The translations under genes were made by a program, and so were the position numbers. Positions 29,687 to 38,900 of a stretch of 64,000 bases of DNA are shown here, piece after piece. The DNA is taken from assembly GCF_024346675.1 (NCBI RefSeq), contig NZ_AP024850.1, positions 868,001 to 932,000 of the forward strand, given 5' to 3'. How positions within the stretch are numbered: position 1 is the first letter of the stretch; every line of letters starts with the position of its first letter. The notes below the pieces were generated by a model. It had not been told where the DNA came from. It saw only the letters and a list, made by a program, of their open reading frames with translations, and searched no databases. The stretch is from Photobacterium sanguinicancri (lineage in GTDB: Bacteria > Pseudomonadota > Gammaproteobacteria > Enterobacterales > Vibrionaceae).

Positions 29687-31668
29687 TTGCTGAAATAGGG
29701 CACTTTGCTCTGATCATTGCGCTAGGGTTGTCGGTGCTTGCGAGCATTTACCCACTCTATGGTGCAACGACCGGAAATCAGGCAATGATGCGGACAGCAC
29801 GACCACTCACACATGGTGTGTTTGGTATGCTGATGATCTCGTTTGTTATCCTGTGTTGGGGATTTTATAGCAACGATTTTACGATCACGTATGTTGCAAG
29901 TAACTCAAACTCTTTACTGCCTTGGTACTACCGTATAACTGCAGTTTGGGGTGCACACGAAGGTTCGTTACTGCTTTGGGTATTAATCCAAGCGGGTTGG
30001 GCTGCTGCTGTCGCTCGTTTTAGCCGTGGTATGCCGCTAGAATCTGTAGCACGCGTATTGGCAGTCATGGGAATGATTTCAGTGGGCTTCCTACTGTTTA
30101 TTATTGTTACCTCAAACCCATTCCTGCGTACGCTTCCTTATTTCCCTGTTGATGGCCGTGATCTTAACCCGCTTCTACAAGATCCTGGTTTGATCATTCA
30201 CCCACCAATGCTTTACATGGGCTATGTTGGTTTCTCGGTTGCGTTTGCATTTGCGATTGCATCGCTAATGACGGGTCGTCTTGATACGGCTTGGGCGCGC
30301 TGGTCTCGCCCTTGGACAATCGCAGCATGGTCTTTCCTAACGCTGGGTATCGCACTAGGTTCATGGTGGGCTTACTATGAATTAGGCTGGGGCGGTTGGT
30401 GGTTCTGGGATCCAGTAGAAAATGCTTCATTTATGCCATGGCTTGCGGGTACGGCATTAATGCACTCGTTATCTGTGACAGAAAAGCGCGGTACATTTAA
30501 AGCTTGGACAGTATTGTTAGCCATCTCTGCATTTTCACTGAGCTTACTGGGTACTTTCCTTGTGCGTTCTGGTGTATTGGTCTCGGTTCACGCCTTTGCT
30601 TCTGACCCTGCACGTGGCATGTTCATTTTAGGTTTCTTGGTTGTTGTTATTGGCGGTTCATTATTGCTTTACGCTCTGCGTGGCGGTCAAATTCGCTCTC
30701 GTGGTAACTACAGCTTGCTGTCGCGTGAAAACCTACTGTTAGCGAATAACTTATTGTTAATTGCTGGCCTGTTAGTGGTATTAATCGGTACTTTGTTACC
30801 GCTTGTACATAAACAAATTGGTTTGGGCTCGGTATCTATCGGTGCGCCATTCTTTAATACCTTGTTTACTTGGCTAATGATCCCATTTGCTTTCATTTTG
30901 GGTATCGGCCCACTGGTTCGCTGGAAACGCGATCAGATGTCGAGTATTAAAAAACCAATGATCATTTCAGCTTTGATCACTGTACCGTTTGCAATTGGCT
31001 CTATCTACTTGTTGACCGATAAATTCCAAGTGATGGCGGCACTGGGTGTTGCGATGGCGGTTTGGATTATTACACTGCAATGTTATGAAGTTTATGAGCG
31101 AGCAACGCATCGCCATAGTCTAATGACGGGGTTAGGTAAGCTAGGCCGAAGCCATTGGGCTATGGTATTAGGTCACTTAGGTATGGCTGTTACCGTTATT
31201 GGTATCGCGCTTGTGTCTAACTATGATCTAGAACGTGATGTTCGTATGGCGCCGGGTGAAACCATCAATGTTGAAGGTTACGACTTCCACTTCGCCGGTG
31301 TGCGTGATGCTGACGGTCCAAACTACGACGGTTATATTGCTGACTTTAACATTACTAAATCGGGCAAACGTGTAACGACACTTCATGCCGAAAAACGTTT
31401 CTACAGCGTAGCGCGTTCTATGATGACCGAGGCTGCTATTGACAGTGGTATTACCCGCGACCTTTATGTTGCTATGGGTGAGAAACTGGGTAACGACGGC
31501 GCTTGGGCGGTACGTATTTACTACAAACCATTTGTGAACTGGATTTGGTTCGGTGCAACCTTAATGGCATTGGGCGGCGCAATTGCAATTAGTGATAAGC
31601 GCTACCGTTTCCGTAAAAAAGCGAAGCAACCAGAATCAAGTGATGCTCAAGAAGCTGAGGTGAACTGA
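29683..31668 (+). CDS. ccmF: Cytochrome c heme lyase subunit CcmF
   Basis: 661-residue polytopic membrane protein that ligates heme to apocytochrome c. The WWD signature reads [18 protein letters not shown]; the flanking periplasmic His motifs ([32 protein letters not shown]) are all present. Shares one base with ccmG at the stop/start junction (TGATG). Confidence 0.97.
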   Translation: MIAEIGHFALIIALGLSVLASIYPLYGATTGNQAMMRTARPLTHGVFGMLMISFVILCWGFYSNDFTITYVASNSNSLLPWYYRITAVWGAHEGSLLLWVLIQAGWAAAVARFSRGMPLESVARVLAVMGMISVGFLLFIIVTSNPFLRTLPYFPVDGRDLNPLLQDPGLIIHPPMLYMGYVGFSVAFAFAIASLMTGRLDTAWARWSRPWTIAAWSFLTLGIALGSWWAYYELGWGGWWFWDPVENASFMPWLAGTALMHSLSVTEKRGTFKAWTVLLAISAFSLSLLGTFLVRSGVLVSVHAFASDPARGMFILGFLVVVIGGSLLLYALRGGQIRSRGNYSLLSRENLLLANNLLLIAGLLVVLIGTLLPLVHKQIGLGSVSIGAPFFNTLFTWLMIPFAFILGIGPLVRWKRDQMSSIKKPMIISALITVPFAIGSIYLLTDKFQVMAALGVAMAVWIITLQCYEVYERATHRHSLMTGLGKLGRSHWAMVLGHLGMAVTVIGIALVSNYDLERDVRMAPGETINVEGYDFHFAGVRDADGPNYDGYIADFNITKSGKRVTTLHAEKRFYSVARSMMTEAAIDSGITRDLYVAMGEKLGNDGAWAVRIYYKPFVNWIWFGATLMALGGAIAISDKRYRFRKKAKQPESSDAQEAEVN

Positions 31669-32222
31669 TGAATAAAAAAGTCTTATTTATCCCACTAGCT
31701 CTGTTTATTGGGTTAGTTGTGATGTTCCTTGTTCAATTAACGCGCAATGCTGGCGGTGATGATCCCACTAAATTGGAATCAGTCTTAGTAGGCAAACCTG
31801 TTCCTCAATTTAAGTTGGAAGATTTAGTTGAAGCAGGCAAGTTGTACGAGCAAGGGATTTTCAAAGGTGAGCCATTATTGCTAAACGTATGGGCAACTTG
31901 GTGTCCAACGTGTTATGCCGAGCACTCTTACCTAAATGAGTTGTCAGCTGATGGTGTGAAGATCGTAGGCCTGAACTACAAAGATGATCGCTTAAAAGCG
32001 GTGCAATGGTTGAATGAACTGGGTAACCCTTATGTTCATAGCCTGTTTGATGGTAACGGCATGCTTGGGATGGATCTGGGCGTATATGGTGCGCCAGAAA
32101 CCTTCTTGATCGATGCGAATGGCATTATTCGTTACCGACACGTCGGGGATGTTAACCCGCGTAACTGGTCAGAAAAATTGCAACCTATGTATCAAGCGTT
32201 ACTTGAGGAGGCAAAAGGATGA
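31668..32222 (+). CDS. ccmG: Thiol:disulfide interchange protein CcmG (DsbE)
   Basis: Membrane-anchored thioredoxin-fold protein, 184 residues. N-terminal anchor about 5-24; active site WCPTC with Cys79 and Cys82. Reduces the CXXCH cysteines of apocytochromes before heme attachment. The conserved GVYGAPETFLID segment is present. Overlaps ccmH. Confidence 0.97.
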   Translation: MNKKVLFIPLALFIGLVVMFLVQLTRNAGGDDPTKLESVLVGKPVPQFKLEDLVEAGKLYEQGIFKGEPLLLNVWATWCPTCYAEHSYLNELSADGVKIVGLNYKDDRLKAVQWLNELGNPYVHSLFDGNGMLGMDLGVYGAPETFLIDANGIIRYRHVGDVNPRNWSEKLQPMYQALLEEAKG

Positions 32223-32734
32223 TGAAGCGACTTTCCATTATGCTCGCGAGTTTACTTTTGGTATTAACGGCTTCACTGCCTGCCTATGCTGCGATTGAAG
32301 TACATACTTTCGATAATGTCACTCAGGAAGAAGCTTTCCAAGAGCTAACAGCGACCCTGCGTTGTCCTAAGTGTCAGAATAACACCATTGGTGATTCTGA
32401 TGCCCCGCTGGCACAAGATATGCGCCAGAAAGTGTATGACATGCTGCAGCAAGGCAAAGAAAAGCAAGATGTCGTTGATTACATGGTTGCCCGTTACGGT
32501 AATTTTGTAACTTATGAACCACCAGTAATGTTATCGACAATTATTCTTTGGCTTGGTCCTTTTTTGTTTATCGCAATTGGTTTCACTGTACTGGTGATGC
32601 GTTCTCGCCGCACTACTGCAACTGATAACACAGCGAAAGCGGATGATTTCGATGAGCAAGAAGCAAAGCGCCTTAAAACCTTGCTTGCTGAAATGGAAAA
32701 CACAGAGAATAAAAACGATAAGGTGAAAAAATAA
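32219..32734 (+). CDS. ccmH: Cytochrome c maturation protein CcmH
   Basis: 171-residue protein with a signal peptide (1-24), the LRCPKCQN redox motif (Cys49, Cys52) and a C-terminal membrane helix (about 104-122). Works with CcmG in apocytochrome reduction and with CcmF in heme ligation. This is the short CcmH; the TPR part is a separate gene, ccmI. Two tandem ATGs at 32219 and 32222; the first keeps the ATGA overlap. Confidence 0.96.
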   Translation: MMKRLSIMLASLLLVLTASLPAYAAIEVHTFDNVTQEEAFQELTATLRCPKCQNNTIGDSDAPLAQDMRQKVYDMLQQGKEKQDVVDYMVARYGNFVTYEPPVMLSTIILWLGPFLFIAIGFTVLVMRSRRTTATDNTAKADDFDEQEAKRLKTLLAEMENTENKNDKVKK

Positions 32735-33951
32735 TGATGTTGTTTTGGATTGCCACGGTCGTTTTGATTCTGATCGCGGTTGCTGTCTTTGTTGTGCCAA
32801 TTTACTCAGGTAAAGAGGAAGATGAAGTTGCAAGCCGTGACGAGCTTAATAAAGCATTTTATAAAGATCGCGTGCGTGAAATCGAACTAGAAACAAGCGA
32901 AGGCATTGTCGAAAAACAAGGCGATCTTGTGACTGAACTGCAGCAGTCGCTACTTGATGATGTTACCGAACAGAAAGAATTGCATGAAAACAATGTATCA
33001 GCAGGATTAGTTATCCCCGGCGTATTGGTGATGATTATGATCAGCTATGGTATGTACTTTAATGTTGGTAACCTCAATAAGGTTGAAGAATGGCAAGAGG
33101 TCGCATCACGTTTACCTGAGCTATCACAACGCTTGATGGGTGAAGCTCAAGACCCGCTTAGCGATGAGGAAATGAATGATCTGACGCTTGCCTTGCGTAC
33201 GCGTTTGCATTCAACACCGGATGATGCAACAGGCTGGCTGCTACTTGGTCGTGTCGGAATGGCAAACCGTGATGCCGAAACATCACAAAGTGCGATGAAG
33301 CGTGCTTATGATCTAAATCCTGACGATACAGAAACCCAGCTTGGTTATGCACAAACATTGATGATGATTGGTGATCCTGCACAGGTTGATTTTGTGCGCT
33401 TCCTACTTAAATCAGTGATTAAGCGTGACCATGCTAACGTGCGTGCGATGTCTCTTCTGGCCTTTGATGCATTTGAAGATGGGAAGTTTGAGCAAGCAAT
33501 TTCATACTGGACCATGATGAAAAATCTAATCTCACCAGATGACCCTCGTGCCCCAATGTTGAACCGCAGTATTGAACGTGCGCAAGCTCAGTTATCACCG
33601 ACAGGTGTGACAGCTAAATCAGTGTCTATTACAGTAGACCTTGCTCCTAGTGTTCAATTGCCGCAACAAGGTGTACTGATCATTTCTGCCCATGATGAGA
33701 ATGGTTCACCAATGCCTATCGCCGCGCGTCGTGTACCATTATCAGGGAGCTTTCCAGTAACGATAACGCTCGATGATAATGACAGCATGATCCCTGAGCG
33801 TTTGTTATCTTCACAATCTAAATTGATGGTGAAGGCACGTATTGATACTGATGGTAACGTAATGACGAAACAAGGTGATTGGTTTGGTGAAAGCCAACCG
33901 GTTGATCTTGGAAGTAGCGTAGAAGTAAAAATTAATCAGCAATACGAATAA
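32734..33951 (+). CDS. ccmI: Cytochrome c biogenesis TPR protein CcmI
   Basis: 405 residues: two membrane helices (about 3-22 and 92-110) flanking a cytoplasmic leucine-zipper-like loop, then periplasmic TPR repeats (about 150-290; DDATGWLLLGRVGMANRD) and a C-terminal beta domain. CcmI binds the C-terminal part of apocytochromes and passes them to CcmFH. Last ccm gene, closed by an intrinsic terminator. Confidence 0.94.
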   Translation: MMLFWIATVVLILIAVAVFVVPIYSGKEEDEVASRDELNKAFYKDRVREIELETSEGIVEKQGDLVTELQQSLLDDVTEQKELHENNVSAGLVIPGVLVMIMISYGMYFNVGNLNKVEEWQEVASRLPELSQRLMGEAQDPLSDEEMNDLTLALRTRLHSTPDDATGWLLLGRVGMANRDAETSQSAMKRAYDLNPDDTETQLGYAQTLMMIGDPAQVDFVRFLLKSVIKRDHANVRAMSLLAFDAFEDGKFEQAISYWTMMKNLISPDDPRAPMLNRSIERAQAQLSPTGVTAKSVSITVDLAPSVQLPQQGVLIISAHDENGSPMPIAARRVPLSGSFPVTITLDDNDSMIPERLLSSQSKLMVKARIDTDGNVMTKQGDWFGESQPVDLGSSVEVKINQQYE

Positions 33952-33969
33952 CAAAACTGGCATATATTG

Positions 33970-34005
33970 AGCAGGCTCGATACTATTATTGAGTCTGCTT
34001 TTTTT
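33970..34005 (+). terminator. Intrinsic terminator after ccmI
   Basis: 9-bp stem AGCAGGCTC / GAGTCTGCT (one G-U pair), 12-base loop, then seven T including the last stem base. It ends immediately before the first usable ATG of mlaA, so mlaA either uses a promoter inside the hairpin region or starts further in. Confidence 0.88.
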
Positions 34006-34860
34006 ATGGATGAAATAGAAAGCTTGTTAAAAGAAACAGTTACTACATCACTATTGGCACTTTTTTTATCATTGTCTCTCGTGGGCTGCGCTGACACACC
34101 TGAGCAATTAGAGAATGATGTTACTGAAACCAACAAAGTTACTGTCGCAGATCATATTGATTATGAAGCAGAGGTCGCGTTAGATAATCAAGTGTATGAC
34201 CCGTTAGAAGGTATAAACCGAACGATGTGGGATCTAAACTATAACTATCTTGATCCTTATATTGCTCGTCCAGCCGCGATTGCTTATGTCGATTATGTCC
34301 CTGTGCCCGTACGCTCTGGTCTAGCCAATTTTTTCGCCAACCTTGAAGAACCAGCAAGTATGGTGAATAGCTTAATTATGCTAAACCCTGAAAATGCGGC
34401 GACGCATTTTAATCGTTTTTGGTTCAATACGGTATTTGGTTTGGGTGGGTTAATTGATATTGCGACTGCGGCAAATATTCCATCACCAGGTCAACGTGAA
34501 TTTGGTGACTCATTGGGTTACTACGGGCTAGGTAATGGCCCTTACTTTATGGTGCCACTTTACGGCCCTATTACCTTACGGGAAGGTACAGGTGATATTG
34601 TAGATGGGCTTTATTTCCCGCTGAGCTTACTGACGTTCTGGCAAAGTGCAGGTAAGTGGGCACTAGAGGGGCTAGAGAAACGTGCTGCTCTTGTCTCGCA
34701 GGAATCGATTCTTGATGACTCTCCTGATCCTTATATATTTACCCGTGATGCGTATATTCAATATAAGAACTTTAGAGCAACAGGTGGTGCTACTGTTGAT
34801 GAAGAGCCGCAAGAAGAAGCTTTCTCTGATGAGTTCTTAGACGAGATCGACGATTACTAA
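34006..34860 (+). CDS. mlaA: Outer-membrane lipid asymmetry lipoprotein MlaA (VacJ)
   Basis: Lipoprotein that removes phospholipids from the outer leaflet of the outer membrane and passes them to MlaC. Lipobox LVGC at residues 25-28 in the frame used; family motifs YDPLEGINRTMWDLNY, PVPVRSGLANFFANL, and REFGDSLGYYGLGNGPYFMVPLYGP. Acidic C-terminal tail. The N-terminal start is unclear: ATG at 34006 gives an acidic leader (MDEIESLLKETV) and abuts the terminator T-run; TTG at 34024 gives a more normal signal peptide. Neither has a good ribosome-binding site. Confidence 0.92.
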   Translation: MDEIESLLKETVTTSLLALFLSLSLVGCADTPEQLENDVTETNKVTVADHIDYEAEVALDNQVYDPLEGINRTMWDLNYNYLDPYIARPAAIAYVDYVPVPVRSGLANFFANLEEPASMVNSLIMLNPENAATHFNRFWFNTVFGLGGLIDIATAANIPSPGQREFGDSLGYYGLGNGPYFMVPLYGPITLREGTGDIVDGLYFPLSLLTFWQSAGKWALEGLEKRAALVSQESILDDSPDPYIFTRDAYIQYKNFRATGGATVDEEPQEEAFSDEFLDEIDDY

Positions 34861-34890
34861 TATCGAGAGTAACCTTGACCAACCAAACGA

Positions 34891-34918
34891 AAAGAGAGTG
34901 CCTAGGCACTCTCTTTTT
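34891..34918. terminator. Bidirectional terminator between mlaA and fadL
   Basis: Perfect 12-bp palindromic stem AAAGAGAGTGCC / GGCACTCTCTTT with a two-base centre. The A-run on one side and T-run on the other serve both the plus-strand mlaA and the minus-strand fadL that converge here. Confidence 0.93.
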
Positions 34919-34935
34919 TATTTCTGTTTTCTGTA

Positions 34936-36216
34936 TTAGAAGCGGTAACTAGCCTGTACACCCACTAGCCAAACATTACCAGTGGTTTCACCTGTAAATT
35001 GACCTAACTCAGGGTGACCGGTCTCTTTTTCAGTCATAGACGCATCTTTAGCAAAGATGTAAGTGAAGCCTGCATCTAGGGTGAAGGCTTTAGTCACTTG
35101 GTAGCCTGCACCCACACTTAGCCATAGGCGATCTGTTTCTGGAATCGTTTGTGTACGGTTGTCATCGTTAACCGCTGAGGTGTCGTAAGCCACACCAGTG
35201 CGAAGCACGACTGCTTGGTTTAGCTGGTAAGTTGAACCAACCGCTAAACGGTAGTTGTCTTTCCAGTTTTCTTGTTTGATTAGCTTTTTATCACTCCCAA
35301 GAGCTGGGATGTTTGCTTCTAGTTTTTCAAAGCTGCTCCAATCGGTCCAGTTAAAGCTTGCGTGAATAGCGAGTTGTTCAGTTAACTGGTGGAAGCTCGC
35401 TAGTTCAGCTGTCGCAGGAAGAGATAGCTCCATTGAACCGTCGAACTTTTGTTCTGGGTTCATAGGGTTGAAAGAGAAGCCTTCAGCGTGACCTTCAAGG
35501 TTTAGATCTACTGCTGAACGGTAGTTGAAACCAATGCGGTTGTCGTCATTGATCTGCCAAGCGGTACCTAGTTGCCAGCCCCACGCGTTGTCTTCACCTT
35601 CCATGTATTTTAGGTTGGTTCCTTTAGGTAAGGTACCCACAGGTGTTGACATGTCTGCTGGGTTTGTTGCGCCAAAGTGACCTTCGCCCATTACGTAACG
35701 AATACCAGCACCGACACTGAATTGCTCGTTAATTTTGTAAGCAATGTTAGGGTTGATTTCTACCGAGTGCACTTTTGCTTGGTTACCAAACTGGGTCGCT
35801 TTAAAGTCGCCACCCAGTTCAGTTTCCATACCGTAGTTAGTTGAAAACGCTAAACCTAAGAATACTTGGTCATTTAGTTGGTGAGACAAATAGAAGTTAG
35901 GGATAACCGCTGAGCCTGCAATGTCTTTTGCTTCTGTAGGGATCGCCATACCAACATTTAGATCACCTTTAACATCGATGTTTGGATCAACGTAAATCGC
36001 ACCAGTCGATACTTGAGTACCTTTAAGGTACGTTAGCATTGCTGGGTTGCGAAATTGTGCGCCTGCATTGTCAGCCATTGCAGCTTCACCGGCAAATGCA
36101 CGGCCAAGGCCTGTTGCTGAGTATTCTGCAAGTTGGAAGCCTGCTGCTGTTGCACTTGTGCTTACACCAAAAGTTAACGCTGCTGCTAAAGCAATAGTAA
36201 TATTATTCTTTTTCAT
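34936..36216 (-). CDS. fadL: FadL-type outer-membrane long-chain fatty acid transporter (copy 1)
   Basis: 426 residues with a signal peptide (cleavage after TSATA, about residue 24) followed by the FadL hatch sequence GFQLAEYSATGLGRAFAGEAA and a 14-strand barrel ending in Phe (VWLVGVQASYRF). Imports long-chain fatty acids or other hydrophobic compounds. Lies next to a second fadL copy on the same strand and opposite mlaA, within a lipid-related region that continues to fadIJ. The two copies are clearly related but diverged, so different substrates are possible. Confidence 0.94.
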   Translation of the reverse strand: MKKNNITIALAAALTFGVSTSATAAGFQLAEYSATGLGRAFAGEAAMADNAGAQFRNPAMLTYLKGTQVSTGAIYVDPNIDVKGDLNVGMAIPTEAKDIAGSAVIPNFYLSHQLNDQVFLGLAFSTNYGMETELGGDFKATQFGNQAKVHSVEINPNIAYKINEQFSVGAGIRYVMGEGHFGATNPADMSTPVGTLPKGTNLKYMEGEDNAWGWQLGTAWQINDDNRIGFNYRSAVDLNLEGHAEGFSFNPMNPEQKFDGSMELSLPATAELASFHQLTEQLAIHASFNWTDWSSFEKLEANIPALGSDKKLIKQENWKDNYRLAVGSTYQLNQAVVLRTGVAYDTSAVNDDNRTQTIPETDRLWLSVGAGYQVTKAFTLDAGFTYIFAKDASMTEKETGHPELGQFTGETTGNVWLVGVQASYRF

Positions 36217-36580
36217 GATTTATTGTTCGCTGAAATTAATACAACGAATGATACGCTTTAGAGTAAAAGCTTTAAGTTATAAATGCATATTTTTGTGTTA
36301 TTGGATGAATTAGCGGCAATTTAGTGAGGATGGTAGAAATAGTTGATGCTTTTTTCAGTCGTTTACATTGTTATTGATTTTTTTCAGCGTACAGGCGTGT
36401 TGTTATTTGAGGGGTTGAGCGTACAGAGCGTCGCTGAAAGTGAGCGATGATAAAATGGTTAATTCAGTAAGTGTAGCAAAAAGTGCATATTTATTAATGG
36501 TTAATATAACTAAAATGAATAAAAATAAAAAGGGAGCCAAAAGGCTCCCTTAAATATTATGGCTTAACTGTTCGCTGAAA
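36217..36580. other. 364-bp gap between the two fadL genes, with a 15-bp direct repeat
   Basis: No gene found. TGTTCGCTGAAATTA occurs twice, at 36224-36238 (just before the copy-1 ATG) and 36569-36583 (covering the stop of copy 2), in the same orientation. The terminator of copy 2 lies between them at 36520-36551. A GC-richer patch at 36410-36450 can fold weakly. Copy 1 must use its own promoter here, but no confident promoter is seen. Confidence 0.75.
36520..36551 (-). terminator. Terminator of fadL copy 2
   Basis: Stem AAGGGAGCC / GGCTCCCTT (9 bp, AAAA loop on the plus strand). Read on the minus strand it is followed by TTTTATTTTT. Separates the two fadL genes into different transcripts. 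Confidence 0.9.
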
Positions 36581-37843
36581 TTAGAATGAACGGCTGTATT
36601 GAACACCATATAGCCAAGCATTAGCACGTGTAGTTGCTGATACACTTGTGATGTTAGGTAACATAGATGCCGTGCTTGGGTCTGGATTTGGAGTGCTTTC
36701 ATTTACACTAATGTCTTTACCCATTAGGTAAGTAACACCGAAATCGATATTTGATTTGTTATCGATGTGGTAAGTGAAACCAGCAGATAGCCACTGACGG
36801 TCAGAGTCAGGTACTGAGATTGATGTGGTCTGATCTTGGGCACTGGTGTCGTACATGTAGCCCGCACGAAGATCCCAATCGTTGTTTAGGTAGTAAGTTC
36901 CACCTAATGCGTAGTGCCAACCGTCTTTCCAGTTGTAGTCATTTAGATGAGTGCCACCGTCAGTCTCTAGTTTGTCGAATTCACTCCACTTAATCCATTG
37001 CACGCTATAGTGAACTGCGAACTGATCGTTGAGTTTATGAAAGCCAGAGAACTCAGCCATATCAGGTAGAGGCATGATTAGTTTTTCGTCAACCTTATTG
37101 CCACCAAGTGATATATCACCTTCAGCCTTTAGATCTGGGCTAAAGCGGTACGATAAACCAAAACGATTATCTTCATTCAGTTCATAAACAGAACCGATAT
37201 TCCAGCCAAGCGCATAACCGTCGGCATCAACATCGACTAGTTTCCCTTTTGCGCCAAGACCCGCTTCTAGCATTGCGTTCGTGCGTTCTAGTTTACCGCT
37301 ACCGTAGATCACATCTAAACCACCACCAACACTGAATTGGTCGTTGATGCGGTAGGCGACACTTAGCGCGAAGTTGATGCTTTTAACGTCAGTTAAACCG
37401 CCATATTCGTTACCAGCAAAACTGTCATCGAACTCAGTTTTAGTACCAAAGTTAGAGTAGATGCCACCACCGACAGTAAATTTGTCGTTGATAGGGTGAA
37501 TGTAGTAAATATTTGGTACGTATGCAGTACCGCCAACACTTTGATTACTTTGGCCAGGAACCGATTGACCTGCAAATTTATAATCGATGTCTTTAACTTG
37601 GATGTCAGTATCAATAACGTTAAGGCCAAGAGAGATTGCAGGTGCATCGAATAAAGCCATTGCTGCTGCGTTACGAGATAGTACAGATGCATTATCTGCG
37701 ATTACCGCATCACCAGCGAAAGCACGGCCAAGTCCAGTTGCCGATTGACCATTAAGTTGGAAACCAGCAGCTGCCGCTTGCTGAGATGCCATTGCCACTG
37801 TCAATGCTACGATTGACTTAGTAAACAGACGCTTCTTGTTCAT
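36581..37843 (-). CDS. fadL: FadL-type outer-membrane long-chain fatty acid transporter (copy 2)
   Basis: 420 residues, signal peptide ending QQAAAA (about residue 26), hatch sequence GFQLNGQSATGLGRAFAGDAVIADNASVLSRNAAAMALF, C-terminal Phe (WLYGVQYSRSF). This copy keeps the NA(A)AM pattern typical of fatty-acid-transporting FadL. The upstream region holds CTGGTC-N10-GACCAG, built from FadR half-sites. Paralogous to copy 1 downstream. Confidence 0.94.
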   Translation of the reverse strand: MNKKRLFTKSIVALTVAMASQQAAAAGFQLNGQSATGLGRAFAGDAVIADNASVLSRNAAAMALFDAPAISLGLNVIDTDIQVKDIDYKFAGQSVPGQSNQSVGGTAYVPNIYYIHPINDKFTVGGGIYSNFGTKTEFDDSFAGNEYGGLTDVKSINFALSVAYRINDQFSVGGGLDVIYGSGKLERTNAMLEAGLGAKGKLVDVDADGYALGWNIGSVYELNEDNRFGLSYRFSPDLKAEGDISLGGNKVDEKLIMPLPDMAEFSGFHKLNDQFAVHYSVQWIKWSEFDKLETDGGTHLNDYNWKDGWHYALGGTYYLNNDWDLRAGYMYDTSAQDQTTSISVPDSDRQWLSAGFTYHIDNKSNIDFGVTYLMGKDISVNESTPNPDPSTASMLPNITSVSATTRANAWLYGVQYSRSF

Positions 37844-37921
37844 ATTTATTATTATTCCTAATTATTTTGTGCAGATATATCTTCTACTTTGGAAGATTGC
37901 GCAAGATTGTAGGTGTGTAGC

Positions 37922-37943
37922 CTGGTCTATCAAAGCTGACCAG
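37922..37943. promoter_or_regulatory. Inverted FadR-like half-sites upstream of fadL copy 2
   Basis: CTGGTC (37922-37927) and GACCAG (37938-37943) form an inverted repeat with a 10-base spacer. The right arm extends to GACCAGTT, a perfect half of the FadR consensus AACTGGTCNGACCAGTT. Classical FadR operators have only one base between the arms, so binding here is uncertain. The 328-bp gap 37844-38171 otherwise holds the terminator at 38073-38108 and no gene. Confidence 0.4.
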
Positions 37944-38072
37944 TTGCTATTTTATTGATACGTTTAACTAAAGTTAACGTTTCGTTACGGATTGTATAGC
38001 AATTGAGCGACTGTAGGGGAGGAGTAATAATGTATTATGCAACAGGGGTAACACTTTTACGTGGTCTATGTG

Positions 38073-38108
38073 AAAAAAGAATAAAGGCTACGCGATCTCG
38101 TAGCCTTT
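38073..38108 (-). terminator. Terminator of the sigma/DUF3379 unit
   Basis: 10-bp stem AAAGGCTACG / CGTAGCCTTT with a 6-base loop; read on the minus strand it is followed by ATTCTTTTTT. Lies 64 bases after the DUF3379 stop. Confidence 0.85.
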
Positions 38109-38171
38109 AATGCGTAACCTATTGAACAATAAGTAACCAATCATCATAGGGGGATGATTATTGGTATTGCT

Positions 38172-38900
38172 TTATATTTGCCATTGAAGCTCAGACTTTA
38201 TTGTTTTAGCAACCGGATCCATATCAACCCCTTTCTCACCAACCACAATTAAACTGGCATTTCGGAGTGGCAGTAATACGCCTCCCATCGTTTTATCGTT
38301 AAAGTTAGTAACAGTTGGGCTTTGTTCTGGAACAATAAAGACGGTGACTTTACCTTCAGGTGTATCGACTACCATGTGAAGCGCATTTTGCTCCCCAAAA
38401 GAGCAGTGATTTACGTAGTACACATGGCCAGGTAATGATGATAATTCTGTTCCAAAAGGCTTTAGTTTGGCATTAACTTGGCTGAGTTGTACTGATTCAT
38501 CTATGGTATCAATGAATGGTGCTTCAGCATGTACATGACTAAGTGCAATTTGCCCTAATGACGATGCTTCAGCAGAGCGTATTACTTCTGCATTTGATAG
38601 GATTTGGTCAAATTGCCCCGTAAATACCCCAAAAGCAAAGGCGACTGATGCTGCAATAGCTAAATGCACTCGGGTTGTTTTGGGTTTCGCCGGCGTTTGT
38701 CCTGATTGATGGAACAAAATACGATCAACCAGATCGTCTGGCACATCGACCTTTAGTGCTTTTTCAAGTTTAGTATCGAGTAGCTGTAATTCATCGGATA
38801 GCTTTCTATTCACCAAGGATGAATTCTTCGCTTCGATCATTTCAGCGCTATTATCGTTAGGATCCGCGAGAATACGCCTACGGAATTCAAGATCGTCCAT
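38172..38900 (-). CDS. DUF3379 family protein, probable anti-sigma factor
   Basis: 242 residues. A cytoplasmic N-terminal helical part (MDDLEFRRRILADPND, 1-75) is followed by one membrane helix (about 80-98) and a periplasmic domain. This topology and its 14-base overlap with the ECF sigma gene upstream suggest a membrane anti-sigma factor that holds the sigma factor until a periplasmic signal arrives. No zinc-binding anti-sigma motif (HX3CX2C) is visible, so the mechanism would differ from RseA/ChrR types. Role inferred from position. Confidence 0.75.
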   Translation of the reverse strand: MDDLEFRRRILADPNDNSAEMIEAKNSSLVNRKLSDELQLLDTKLEKALKVDVPDDLVDRILFHQSGQTPAKPKTTRVHLAIAASVAFAFGVFTGQFDQILSNAEVIRSAEASSLGQIALSHVHAEAPFIDTIDESVQLSQVNAKLKPFGTELSSLPGHVYYVNHCSFGEQNALHMVVDTPEGKVTVFIVPEQSPTVTNFNDKTMGGVLLPLRNASLIVVGEKGVDMDPVAKTIKSELQWQI

